Positions 55,389 to 63,374 of a stretch of 64,000 nt of DNA are shown one piece after another. A program made the translations under genes and the position numbers. Under the pieces are notes generated by a model. That model was not told where the DNA came from. It searched no databases and was given only the letters and a program-made list of their open reading frames with translations. The DNA is from CBDCLY01 sp965218715 (GTDB lineage Bacteria > Bacteroidota > Bacteroidia > Flavobacteriales_E > Vicingaceae), in NCBI GenBank assembly GCA_965218715.1, contig CBDCLY010000038.1, positions 1 through 64,000 on the forward strand. Reading direction: 5' to 3'. How positions within the stretch are numbered: the stretch's first letter is position 1; every line of letters begins with the position of its first letter.

Positions 55389-56471
55389 TTGGCTAAGCAA
55401 AAAAGAATATTAGTAACACCATTAAACTGGGGTCTTGGTCATGCCAGTCGTTGCGTCCCGGTTGTCAACGAACTTGTTAAGCAAAATTTAGAGGTTATTA
55501 TTGGTTCAAATGGGGATGCACTTACTCTTTTAAAAGAGGAGTTCCCAAACCTTCGATTTGTTAATATTGAAGGTTATCCCATCAAGTATTCAAATTACCT
55601 TCCAATGAGCCTTAGCTTATTATTTCAGATTCCTGGCTTAGTGAAATCAATTAAAAAAGAGAATAATTTAATTGAAAAAATAGTAGCGGAATATGATATT
55701 GATGGAATCATTTCAGACAATAGATACGGATGTTTTCATTCATCTGTCCCATCGGTTATTATCAGTCATCAATTGAAAATTAGAGTTCCATTTTTTTCTA
55801 AGCTCATTGATAGAAAAATAGCGAAACTACTTTCTCAATTCCAAGCCTGTTGGGTGCCAGACTATGAAAATAGCCCTAATCTAAGTGGAGCGCTTTCTCA
55901 CGGGAATACTTTGCTTAAAAATCGATTGTTTATTGGGCCATTGTCAAGGTTCAGAAATTTAGAAATTGAGACTACAGCAGATCCAATTGATTTACTTATT
56001 GTTTTATCTGGACCAGAACCGAATAGAAGCCAATTTGAAAAGCAGATTATCAAACAATTGGGGGGGTTAAATGAACTGAAGAAAGTTGTGTTGGTAAGAG
56101 GTTTGCCCGATAATCATGAGAACATTGTGATAAAACCAATAAATGTTGAGCAGCACAATTACCTCAATCACAAGGAACTTGGAAAGCTAATTTGTTCTTC
56201 AAAGATGATTTTATGTAGATCGGGTTATTCCTCTTTAATGGACCTTAGTGTTTTAGGAAAAAAAGCAATATTTATTCCAACAGCAGGACAAACAGAACAA
56301 GAGTACTTGGCTGCTCGAATGAAAAATGAAGGGCATTTCTTTAGCACCAAGCAAAAAGATTTTAAACTTGAAAGAGACTTAAAAGAAGCCACCAAATATA
56401 GTGGATTTCAATTGCCTGAAAAAGATGTTTTGAAAGATGTTATTCAGGATTTTATTAATGAAATGACTTAA
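55389..56471 (+). CDS. MurG-like family glycosyltransferase (GT-B fold)
   Basis: A 360-aa protein with an N-terminal ILVTPLNWGLGHASRCVPVVNEL (acceptor-domain glycine loop) and a C-terminal donor domain with LIVLSGPEPNRSQFE, LGKLICSSKMILCRSGYSSLMDL and FIPTAGQTEQEYLA. The fold resembles MurG and related UDP-sugar transferases. It could build a surface glycan, but no cluster of such genes surrounds it. The start is TTG 55389, supported by the abutting promoter box; no in-frame ATG fits. Confidence 0.83.
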   Translation: MAKQKRILVTPLNWGLGHASRCVPVVNELVKQNLEVIIGSNGDALTLLKEEFPNLRFVNIEGYPIKYSNYLPMSLSLLFQIPGLVKSIKKENNLIEKIVAEYDIDGIISDNRYGCFHSSVPSVIISHQLKIRVPFFSKLIDRKIAKLLSQFQACWVPDYENSPNLSGALSHGNTLLKNRLFIGPLSRFRNLEIETTADPIDLLIVLSGPEPNRSQFEKQIIKQLGGLNELKKVVLVRGLPDNHENIVIKPINVEQHNYLNHKELGKLICSSKMILCRSGYSSLMDLSVLGKKAIFIPTAGQTEQEYLAARMKNEGHFFSTKQKDFKLERDLKEATKYSGFQLPEKDVLKDVIQDFINEMT

Positions 56472-57595
56472 ACTAGCTGCCTCGGAACCGACTCTTTTAT
56501 TTGAGATAACACTTCATAACATATGGTGTTTTGTGCATCTGCAAAATCATAAATGCTTTTTAAACCACCAAATACGATAAACTGGTCTTCCTCTTTAAGG
56601 TTCTTTAGTTCAGGTCCAAGCTCAATAAGGGTAAAATCCATACAAATATTGCCGATTGTTGGGTATAGTTCGCCCTCCAGTTCAAATTCCCAATTCCCAT
56701 TTCCAAGTTGTCTTGGAAAACCATCTCCATAACCAATACTTACTACTCCTACCCATGTGTCTCGATTTGGCTTTCCACTTCTATTGTAACTGACCGATCC
56801 TCCTTTTTTAACGAATTGCAAGGCATTCAAAGTACAGGTTAATTTTGCCACAGGAAGCAATTGATCCTGAACTTCCTTAAAATCGCTTAAGCCATAGATT
56901 CCAATCCCAGATCGAATCATATCGAATTGATGCTTGGGAAAACGAATTGATCCATTTGTATTGAGAAGGTGAAACATTATTTTATCTTCTAGAACTCCTT
57001 CAAATTGTTGTTCAATACTTGAGAAATCAGCGAATTGATTATTGGTAAACTCATCTTCATCTTGTTGGTCAGAGCAACTTAGATGACTCATTGCACCAAT
57101 TAATTTTATTCCTTCGTTGGCTATAATAAATTCGAATAAAGGGAGAACATCAGAGGCTTGGAAACCAAATCGATTCATTCCAGTATTGAATTTTAAGTGT
57201 ATCGATAGTGGTTTTGTCCAGTTTTCAGAATTACTAATCTCTTCTAGCTTATCAAGTAACTTCCAATTATGAATTACAGGATCCAAACTAAAGTCTTTAC
57301 AATTTTGCAATTGTGAACACAATGGATTACTGACCATTATTGGAAGACTAATACCTGCTTTTCTTAATTCAATTCCTCTGTTAACGTCTGCTATTCCTAA
57401 ATAGTCAGCCAACTTATTCTCCTCAATAAACTGAGCAATGTTTTTTGCCCCATGCCCGTATGCATTGGCTTTGATCATCACCATTACCTTAGTTTCAGGT
57501 AAAAGATTTTTCTTAATAAAACCGATGTTGCTTTTTATTTTCTTCTTATCAATTACAAGAAGATTACTGCCAATTTTGCCTTCCAATTTTGCCAT
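56468..57595 (-). CDS. alr: Alanine racemase
   Basis: PLP enzyme giving D-alanine for peptidoglycan. It is 375 aa from ATG 57595 (MAKLEGKIGSNLLVID). The PLP lysine is in VMIKANAYGHGA, near residue 42. The catalytic Tyr is in GGSVSYNRSGKP, with MIRSGIGIYGL and IGNICMDFTLIE also present. The gene starts 2 bp after tdk. A longer form from TTG 57625 would overlap tdk. Confidence 0.95.
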   Translation of the reverse strand: MAKLEGKIGSNLLVIDKKKIKSNIGFIKKNLLPETKVMVMIKANAYGHGAKNIAQFIEENKLADYLGIADVNRGIELRKAGISLPIMVSNPLCSQLQNCKDFSLDPVIHNWKLLDKLEEISNSENWTKPLSIHLKFNTGMNRFGFQASDVLPLFEFIIANEGIKLIGAMSHLSCSDQQDEDEFTNNQFADFSSIEQQFEGVLEDKIMFHLLNTNGSIRFPKHQFDMIRSGIGIYGLSDFKEVQDQLLPVAKLTCTLNALQFVKKGGSVSYNRSGKPNRDTWVGVVSIGYGDGFPRQLGNGNWEFELEGELYPTIGNICMDFTLIELGPELKNLKEEDQFIVFGGLKSIYDFADAQNTICYEVLSQIKESVPRQLV

Positions 57596-57597
57596 GG

Positions 57598-58176
57598 CTA
57601 TTTGGATTGCATCGAGTAAAAACAATTTCTACAAAGCGGCTGATAACTTTCTGTTTCGCCAAGCATTACTAGATTTTCATTTTCTGTCATTCGGTACGAA
57701 TGATTTGCTAAGTTTCCACATTTCACGCAAATTGCGTGAACTTTTGTTACATATTCAGCAGTTGCAAGAAGGTGAGGAATTGGTCCAAATGGTTTGCCTG
57801 TATAATCCATATCTAAACCTGCCACGATAACTCTAATGCCCTGACTTGCTAAGCGATTGCAAACGCCTACCAATTCCATGTCAAAAAATTGTGCCTCATC
57901 TATTCCAATGACTTGTTCGTCTTGAATTAAAAGCGGAATATTGGCCGAAGCCGGAACTGGAGTAGAGTGAATTTGATTCTCGTCGTGGGAAACTACAGCT
58001 TCTTCATCGTATCTGATATCGATGCTGGGTTTAAATATTTCAACCTTTTGTTTTGCAATTTTTGCCCTCTTTAGTCTTCGGATTAATTCTTCTGTTTTTC
58101 CAGAAAACATAGAGCCACAAATGACCTCTATCCAACCCTTGGAATTTGATGAATTAATTGTATTTTCGAGAAACAT
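57598..58176 (-). CDS. tdk: Thymidine kinase, type II
   Basis: Phosphorylates thymidine for salvage. At 192 aa from ATG 58176 it has Walker A in GSMFSGKTEELIRRL, the DEAQFFD motif, GLDMDYTGKPFG, and zinc-lobe cysteines CVKCG and CRNC. The promoter box at 58204-58211 excludes the upstream TTG start. It is upstream of alr in a two-gene operon. Confidence 0.94.
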   Translation of the reverse strand: MFLENTINSSNSKGWIEVICGSMFSGKTEELIRRLKRAKIAKQKVEIFKPSIDIRYDEEAVVSHDENQIHSTPVPASANIPLLIQDEQVIGIDEAQFFDMELVGVCNRLASQGIRVIVAGLDMDYTGKPFGPIPHLLATAEYVTKVHAICVKCGNLANHSYRMTENENLVMLGETESYQPLCRNCFYSMQSK

Positions 58177-58203
58177 ATGCCAATTGAGAATGAAATCAGT
58201 TGG

Positions 58204-58211
58204 CAAAGATA
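58204..58211 (-). promoter_or_regulatory. -7 box (TATCTTTG) of tdk-alr
   Basis: A full TAnnTTTG match 28 nt before ATG 58176, in the 65-bp gap shared with the divergent acidic-protein gene. Confidence 0.5.
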
Positions 58212-58241
58212 GTCCTTAACCGCTATAGTTTTACAATTGAT

Positions 58242-59183
58242 ATGAATACAGAAAGTAAAAGACGTGAAATTGAAGCCTTAATTCTTAATATTAAGAACCA
58301 TTCTGATCGTTTGTCTGAGGGTCCAAGCATTTCATTGTTAGAATTAAATGTTATTCTTTCCAAGATTAACCGACTTCATGAAACAACAGTAGTATTGAAG
58401 TATTTGATTGCGAAAAAGCAACATTTTGAAGACACAGAATTTGAGGTTCCAGAATTGAATGCTCAATCAAAAATGGCTTTTGAAGAAACAATAACTAAAG
58501 ATGACCAAGATGTAGCGGTCGAAACAGCAGTAAAAAATGATTTAGAAATAGAGGAAGAGATCATTGTTGAAATGGACGTTGTTGAGGAAGAGGACCTAGG
58601 TACAGACGAAGAAATCATTGTTGAAATGGATGTTGTTGAGGAAGAGGACCTAGGTGCAGATGAAGAAATCATTGTTGAGATGGACGTTCTTGAAGATGAT
58701 GAAACAGCAATGGTGGAAAAAGATACTGAAGCTGAATTCAATGAAAAAGCAATAGAACAAGTAGAAATTGATCAAGAAGAAAACCGTGCAGAAGAATCAA
58801 TAATTGAAACTGATTCATCAGTTTTTGCAGAATCACTCGAACAAGAATTTGAAAAGATTAAAGGAGATGTATTGGGTCAGCAAGATCTTAATGAACAATA
58901 TGCCGATCAAGTAGAAAAAAGGATAGAAGATCAGCTCCAAAACCAACCCATCGATAGCATTAGTGAGGCAATAGGTTTAAATGAGCGCTATCTTTATGCA
59001 AATGAGTTGTTTGAGGGCGAGATGGAAGATTTCTTAAATGCTGTAAATTCCCTTGATGAAGTTGAATCCTTGGAGCAAGGTCAAACGTTTTTTAACAATG
59101 AGTTAATCGCAAAAAGAAATTGGGAAGCTAATCATGAAATGGTTTTGGCACTTCAAGGTCTTTTGGAAAGAAGATTCAGCTAG
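58242..59183 (+). CDS. Acidic repeat protein with a conserved C-terminal domain, function unknown
   Basis: A 313-aa cytoplasmic protein. The N-terminal part (residues 1-60) is helical. A highly acidic middle carries nearly three 18-residue repeats (EEIIVEMDVVEEEDLGxD). The C-terminal domain (SISEAIGLNERYLYANELFEG, DFLNAVNSLDEVESLEQ, NWEANHEMVLALQGLLERRF) resembles a conserved domain seen in many Bacteroidota hypothetical proteins. There is no signal peptide or catalytic motif. The start at ATG 58242 is chosen over TTG 58200, which lies in the divergent promoter. Confidence 0.75.
   Translation: MNTESKRREIEALILNIKNHSDRLSEGPSISLLELNVILSKINRLHETTVVLKYLIAKKQHFEDTEFEVPELNAQSKMAFEETITKDDQDVAVETAVKNDLEIEEEIIVEMDVVEEEDLGTDEEIIVEMDVVEEEDLGADEEIIVEMDVLEDDETAMVEKDTEAEFNEKAIEQVEIDQEENRAEESIIETDSSVFAESLEQEFEKIKGDVLGQQDLNEQYADQVEKRIEDQLQNQPIDSISEAIGLNERYLYANELFEGEMEDFLNAVNSLDEVESLEQGQTFFNNELIAKRNWEANHEMVLALQGLLERRFS
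58554..58697 (+). repeat. Tandem 54-bp repeat, about 2.7 copies
   Basis: Units start at 58554, 58608 and 58662. The first two differ at only four positions, and the third diverges after about 36 bp. Each unit encodes 18 residues and keeps frame, so copy number could vary without disrupting the gene. Confidence 0.85.
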
Positions 59184-59268
59184 TATAGCGTTTTACAGAT
59201 TGAATTCGCCATTAATTTAGTGGTATTGCCGACCATCCGAACAATATTCAGTTCTCTTTATAAAGCGG

Positions 59269-59276
59269 TATTTTTG
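59269..59276 (+). promoter_or_regulatory. -7 box (TATTTTTG) of the TolC-adaptor genes
   Basis: A TAnnTTTG match 27 nt before ATG 59303. Nothing else is recognised in the 119-bp gap. Confidence 0.4.
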
Positions 59277-59302
59277 TATCCGAATTAATATCACTATTTC
59301 TT

Positions 59303-60754
59303 ATGAGTCACAAATTAGTCCATTTTAAAAAGCTTTTAAGCCTTATGATCCTAATCGGATTATCAAGCTTTTCATTATCAGCTCAAGAAAAGGAGTGGAC
59401 CATTGAAGAGTGCATCAGTCATGCCCTAGAAAATAACATTCAAATAATGCAGGGTAATATTGGGGCTCAGATTTCAGAACAGAATCTAGAACAATCTAAA
59501 TACAGTACGCTGCCAAGTCTTAACGGTTTTGCTAGTCATACCTATAATTTCGGACAAACAATTGACCCTTTTACCAATCAATTTGCGAGTTCACAAGTAA
59601 GGTCAAACTCTTTCTCTCTTTCCTCTAGCCTTACCTTATTCAATGGTTTTCAAACCTTAAACAGCATAAAGCAAAGTCAGGCTGATTATGAATCCAGCAA
59701 GTATGACCTTCAAAAAATTCAGAATGATGTTAGTTTAAACATTGCGAATCTATTTCTTCAAATATTGTTTAATCAAGAGCTATTGAGCAATAGTGAAAAT
59801 CAATTGAGAGTTACCCAAGGGCAAGTAGAAAGAATCCAGAAGTTGGTAGAAGCTGGAAGCTTACCTGAAGGCAATTTAAAAGAAATAGAGGCACAATTGG
59901 CTTCTGAAGAATTGCAAAAGATCAATGCACAAAATCAATTGAATCTTTCAAAACTTAGTTTAGCTCAATTGCTTCGTTTAGAAAACGCAAACAATTTCAA
60001 TGTTGTTAGTCCAGATTTAAGCAATTTCCAAGGCGTGTCAGAATTGATTAGTCCGGGCGCTTTGTATCAAACAGCATTGGAGGCCATGCCTGAAGTGAAA
60101 AGTGCAGAATATGCATTCTATAGTGCTGAAAAGGCAAAAGACATTGCACAAGGATCTTACGGTCCAAGTTTAAGTGTAACTGGCTCAATCGGTTCTGGAT
60201 ACTCTGGTGCGAATCAAGAAATTACAGGATTTGAAAATGCAAGATTTGTAGAGACTGGGGACATTACAGCAATCGGAGGTGAGGCAATTCTAACCCCAAC
60301 TGTTGATGTAATTAGAGCTGATAAGACCTTTACAGATCAATTAGACGATAACTTTAACAAGTCAATCGGATTTAGACTAAACATTCCAATATTTAACGGA
60401 ATGAGTGCTAGAAGTAATGTTCAAAGAGCAAAATTGAATGTAGAAAATGCCGCATTAAACTTAGAGAACACTAAACTTCAATTAAGACAAAACATTGAAA
60501 CTGCACACAATGAGGCAGTGGCAGCATTGAAACGTTATAATGCAGCCGAGAGGTCTGTAAATGCATTGGATTTATCCTTTAAGTACACTCAAGAGCGATT
60601 CGATGTAGGCTTGTTAAATTCCTTTGAATACAACACAGAAAAAAATAGATTGAATAACTCAAAGTCAGAGTTATTACAAGCAAAATATGAATACATTTTT
60701 AAAACAAAAGTTTTAGATTTTTATCAAGGTAAAGCAATTAGATTCAGCAAATAA
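59303..60754 (+). CDS. TolC-family outer-membrane efflux channel
   Basis: 483 aa, with a signal peptide (KLLSLMILIGLSSFSLSAQ). Two homologous TolC repeats carry long helical hairpins and barrel strands: WTIEECISHALENNIQIMQGN, LSLNIANLFLQILFNQELL, and in the second half KSIGFRLNIPIFNGMSARSNVQRAKLNVENAALNLENTKLQ. It is the outer duct of a tripartite efflux or secretion system. It is followed after 1 bp by its adaptor, but no pump gene follows. Confidence 0.92.
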   Translation: MSHKLVHFKKLLSLMILIGLSSFSLSAQEKEWTIEECISHALENNIQIMQGNIGAQISEQNLEQSKYSTLPSLNGFASHTYNFGQTIDPFTNQFASSQVRSNSFSLSSSLTLFNGFQTLNSIKQSQADYESSKYDLQKIQNDVSLNIANLFLQILFNQELLSNSENQLRVTQGQVERIQKLVEAGSLPEGNLKEIEAQLASEELQKINAQNQLNLSKLSLAQLLRLENANNFNVVSPDLSNFQGVSELISPGALYQTALEAMPEVKSAEYAFYSAEKAKDIAQGSYGPSLSVTGSIGSGYSGANQEITGFENARFVETGDITAIGGEAILTPTVDVIRADKTFTDQLDDNFNKSIGFRLNIPIFNGMSARSNVQRAKLNVENAALNLENTKLQLRQNIETAHNEAVAALKRYNAAERSVNALDLSFKYTQERFDVGLLNSFEYNTEKNRLNNSKSELLQAKYEYIFKTKVLDFYQGKAIRFSK

Positions 60755-60755
60755 C

Positions 60756-62069
60756 ATGAGTTCAAAAAAGAAAATTCTCATTCTCGTTGGGGCAGTAGCC
60801 CTTATTTTTATCATCGCAATCGCTAAAGGTGGAAGCTCCTCAAGAAAGGTAGAAATAATAGTAGAAAAAGTAGAACGTAGAGATTTGGTTGAGACTGTAG
60901 CAGCCAGTGGTAAAATTCAACCAGAGACTGAAGTTTCTATCAGTTCTGATGTTTCAGGAGAAATAATAGAGATGCCAGTTAAGGAAGGAGATCAAGTTAA
61001 AATGGGAGATTTACTAGTGAAAATCAACCCAGATTTAGTTGAGTCTGCTTTGAATAGAGCAGAAGCCGCCTTGAATACTACCAAAGCAAATCTAGCAGGG
61101 GCAAAAGCGAGATTGGCCCAATCTGAATCGCAATATGTGAATGCTTTGGCCTCTTTTACAAGAAATGAAATATTGCACAAGGACAATGTTATTTCTGATG
61201 CCGAATTTGACAATGCGAAAGCAAGTTTTGAAGTGGCTAAATCTGAAGTAGAGGCGGCAAAAGAAAGTGTTCAGGCAGCAGCCTTTAATGTAAAAAGTGG
61301 GGAAGCAACCCTAAGTGAAGCAAGAGATAACCTTGGAAGAACATCTATTTATGCTCCAATGGATGGAACCATTACAAAGTTAAAACTAGAAAAAGGAGAA
61401 CGTGTTGTTGGTACAGCACAAATGGCAGGTACTGAGATCATGACAGTAGCCGATTTATCCGTTATGGAAGTGGCTGTAGAAGTTAATGAAAATGATATTG
61501 TAAGGGTAAATCTAGGAGACACCTCGGAAATAGAGGTTGATGCCTATTTAGGAGAGCATTTTAAAGGCATGGTTACTGAAATTGCCAACGCAGCGAATGT
61601 AATAGGAACAAGTGCGGACCAGGTTACTAATTTCGATGTCAAAATTAGAATATTATCGAACTCGTATAAAAGTTTGATGGAAGACAGAGATTCTAGTTTT
61701 TCTCCCTTTAGACCAGGTATGTCTGCAACAGTTGATATAAGAACAACAGAGGCCCTTCAAGTACTCACAGTTCCTATTCAATCAGTAACCACAAGAAAAG
61801 ACACTACAGAAATGGACTCTTCATTAGTTGTAGAAGATGATGAGGAAAAATTAATTGAATGTGTGTTTGTTGTTGATGGAGAAAAAGTAAGTCAAATTGA
61901 AGTGCTTACTGGAATACAAAATACCATGTATATCGAATTGAAAGAAGGCTTAGAGGAAGGGCAAGAAATTGTAACTGGACCCTATACAGCAATTTCTAAA
62001 AAACTGGAAGATGGTGATGAGGTAGAAATTGTTAGTAAAGACAAGCTATTTGCCAAAGACAAAGATTAA
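60756..62069 (+). CDS. Periplasmic adaptor (HlyD/MacA-like membrane-fusion protein)
   Basis: 437 aa, with an N-terminal membrane anchor (ILILVGAVALIFIIAIAKG). Half-lipoyl motifs VSISSDVSGEIIEMPVKEGDQVKMGDLLV and TSIYAPMDGTITKLKLEKGERV flank an alpha-hairpin coiled coil rich in Ala/Glu/Lys (residues about 85-190). A beta-barrel and membrane-proximal domain follow. It bridges the TolC channel and an inner-membrane pump. The lack of an adjacent pump gene suggests a pump encoded elsewhere (MacB-like ABC or RND). Confidence 0.9.
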   Translation: MSSKKKILILVGAVALIFIIAIAKGGSSSRKVEIIVEKVERRDLVETVAASGKIQPETEVSISSDVSGEIIEMPVKEGDQVKMGDLLVKINPDLVESALNRAEAALNTTKANLAGAKARLAQSESQYVNALASFTRNEILHKDNVISDAEFDNAKASFEVAKSEVEAAKESVQAAAFNVKSGEATLSEARDNLGRTSIYAPMDGTITKLKLEKGERVVGTAQMAGTEIMTVADLSVMEVAVEVNENDIVRVNLGDTSEIEVDAYLGEHFKGMVTEIANAANVIGTSADQVTNFDVKIRILSNSYKSLMEDRDSSFSPFRPGMSATVDIRTTEALQVLTVPIQSVTTRKDTTEMDSSLVVEDDEEKLIECVFVVDGEKVSQIEVLTGIQNTMYIELKEGLEEGQEIVTGPYTAISKKLEDGDEVEIVSKDKLFAKDKD

Positions 62070-62738
62070 ATGCCTACCGTTCTTGCCATAGATTCTACTA
62101 CAAAAAACTGCTCTGTAGCATTGTTTAAGAATTTCAATCTGATCGATTCCATTTCACAAAACGGATCGTATTCTCATGCAGAAAACTTAGGGGTCTTTAT
62201 TGATCAAATTCTTCAAAAAAATGAAATTGAGTATGCAGAGATTAGTGCAATTGCAGTTGGAATGGGCCCAGGCTCATACACTGGATTAAGAATTGGGGCA
62301 AGTCTTGCCAAAGGCCTAGCTCTTGGATTGAATATCCCAATAATTGGAATTGATACTCTAGAGTCCATGGCTCATGGAGCAATGGATTCTTATTCTGACG
62401 AAGACATTCTTTTTTGCCCGATGATTGACGCAAGAAGGATGGAAGTATACACTGCCATTTTCGATTTTAAGGGAGAACAAATAGAACATATTCAAGCAAA
62501 ATTGATTGATGAGGATAGTTTTCGATCATTATTAATGAAGAATAAAATTCTCTTTTTTGGCGATGGATCAAACAAGTGTAAAGAAAAAATAAATCATGAA
62601 TCTGCAGTTTTCTTAGACGAATCTTATATTTCTGCAGTTCATTTCGAAAAACAAATTGAGTCAAAATATAAAACGGAATCATTTTTGGATACCGCTTATT
62701 TCGAACCCTTTTACTTGAAAGAGTTTCAAGGAGTATAG
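62070..62738 (+). CDS. tsaB: tRNA threonylcarbamoyladenosine protein TsaB
   Basis: Partner of TsaD in making t6A37 on ANN-decoding tRNAs. At 222 aa it has the ASKHA-fold start VLAIDSTTKNCSVALF, SYSHAENLGVFIDQIL, GMGPGSYTGLRIGASLAKGLAL and FCPMIDARRMEVYTAIFD. It starts directly after the adaptor stop, so it appears co-transcribed with the efflux genes. Confidence 0.93.
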   Translation: MPTVLAIDSTTKNCSVALFKNFNLIDSISQNGSYSHAENLGVFIDQILQKNEIEYAEISAIAVGMGPGSYTGLRIGASLAKGLALGLNIPIIGIDTLESMAHGAMDSYSDEDILFCPMIDARRMEVYTAIFDFKGEQIEHIQAKLIDEDSFRSLLMKNKILFFGDGSNKCKEKINHESAVFLDESYISAVHFEKQIESKYKTESFLDTAYFEPFYLKEFQGV

Positions 62739-62774
62739 TACAAGGGTTCTGAGAACTTTCTTCCATTATATGAT

Positions 62775-62782
62775 TATATTTG
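62775..62782 (+). promoter_or_regulatory. -7 box (TATATTTG) abutting the DUF922 gene start
   Basis: Its last G is 5 nt before ATG 62787, so the mRNA should be leaderless or nearly so. Confidence 0.45.
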
Positions 62783-62786
62783 ACAG

Positions 62787-63374
62787 ATGCGAAATTTATT
62801 GCTAGGCTTACTTTTCTCTTTTTTATTCAATCAATTAGGTGCACAAGAGGAATCTTCCACAAACAGAATCTTTTGGAGCGATTGGTACACTTTAGAGTGG
62901 GATGATTTTCAAGGGACTCCTCAATCAGAGACCGGAATAGCTGCAGAGTCTGGGTTTGGTTTGCCTTATGAATACCAGACAGATGGAGAGGGCAGCATTA
63001 CAATTACGATTAATGTATGCTTTTTGAAAGACGAGTCTTGGTCCATAGCATCACTTCAAAATAAAGTGCTTTTAACACACGAGCAATTGCATTTCGATAT
63101 CGCAGAGTTGCACCGTCGAATGATTGTAAAAGAATTGCTTGAACTGAATCTAACTAAATCCAATTTCAAAGTTGAGATTGAGAAAACTATTAAAAAGTAC
63201 TGGTTGTTAAAATATAGAGCTCTTCAAGATCTTTATGATGAAGAAACAAATTTCTCAAGAATCTTTAGAGAGCAAATTAGATGGAATAAATTCATTGAAC
63301 AACAGCTACTAAATCATAAAGATTTCGGCTTTACTGAATTGGAATTGAGCCTGATTAATTTTGATGAAGACTAA
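62787..63374 (+). CDS. Exported DUF922-like zinc-dependent protease
   Basis: 195 aa, with a signal peptide (MRNLLLGLLFSFLFNQLGAQ). It has YTLEWDDFQGTPQSE near the N-terminus and an HExxH zinc motif in LLTHEQLHFDIAELHRR around residue 103, the hallmark pair of DUF922. It is probably a periplasmic or secreted metalloprotease; the substrate is unknown. It abuts the convergent gene stop at 63375. Confidence 0.78.
   Translation: MRNLLLGLLFSFLFNQLGAQEESSTNRIFWSDWYTLEWDDFQGTPQSETGIAAESGFGLPYEYQTDGEGSITITINVCFLKDESWSIASLQNKVLLTHEQLHFDIAELHRRMIVKELLELNLTKSNFKVEIEKTIKKYWLLKYRALQDLYDEETNFSRIFREQIRWNKFIEQQLLNHKDFGFTELELSLINFDED

Noticed and set aside
57595..57625. Longer alr start at TTG 57625
   Set aside because: It would overlap tdk by 28 bases, while ATG 57595 gives the usual N-terminus 2 bp after the tdk stop.
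58463..58741. Serine-rich minus-strand frame opposite the acidic protein
   Set aside because: It is the complement of the 54-bp repeat; low complexity explains the open frame.
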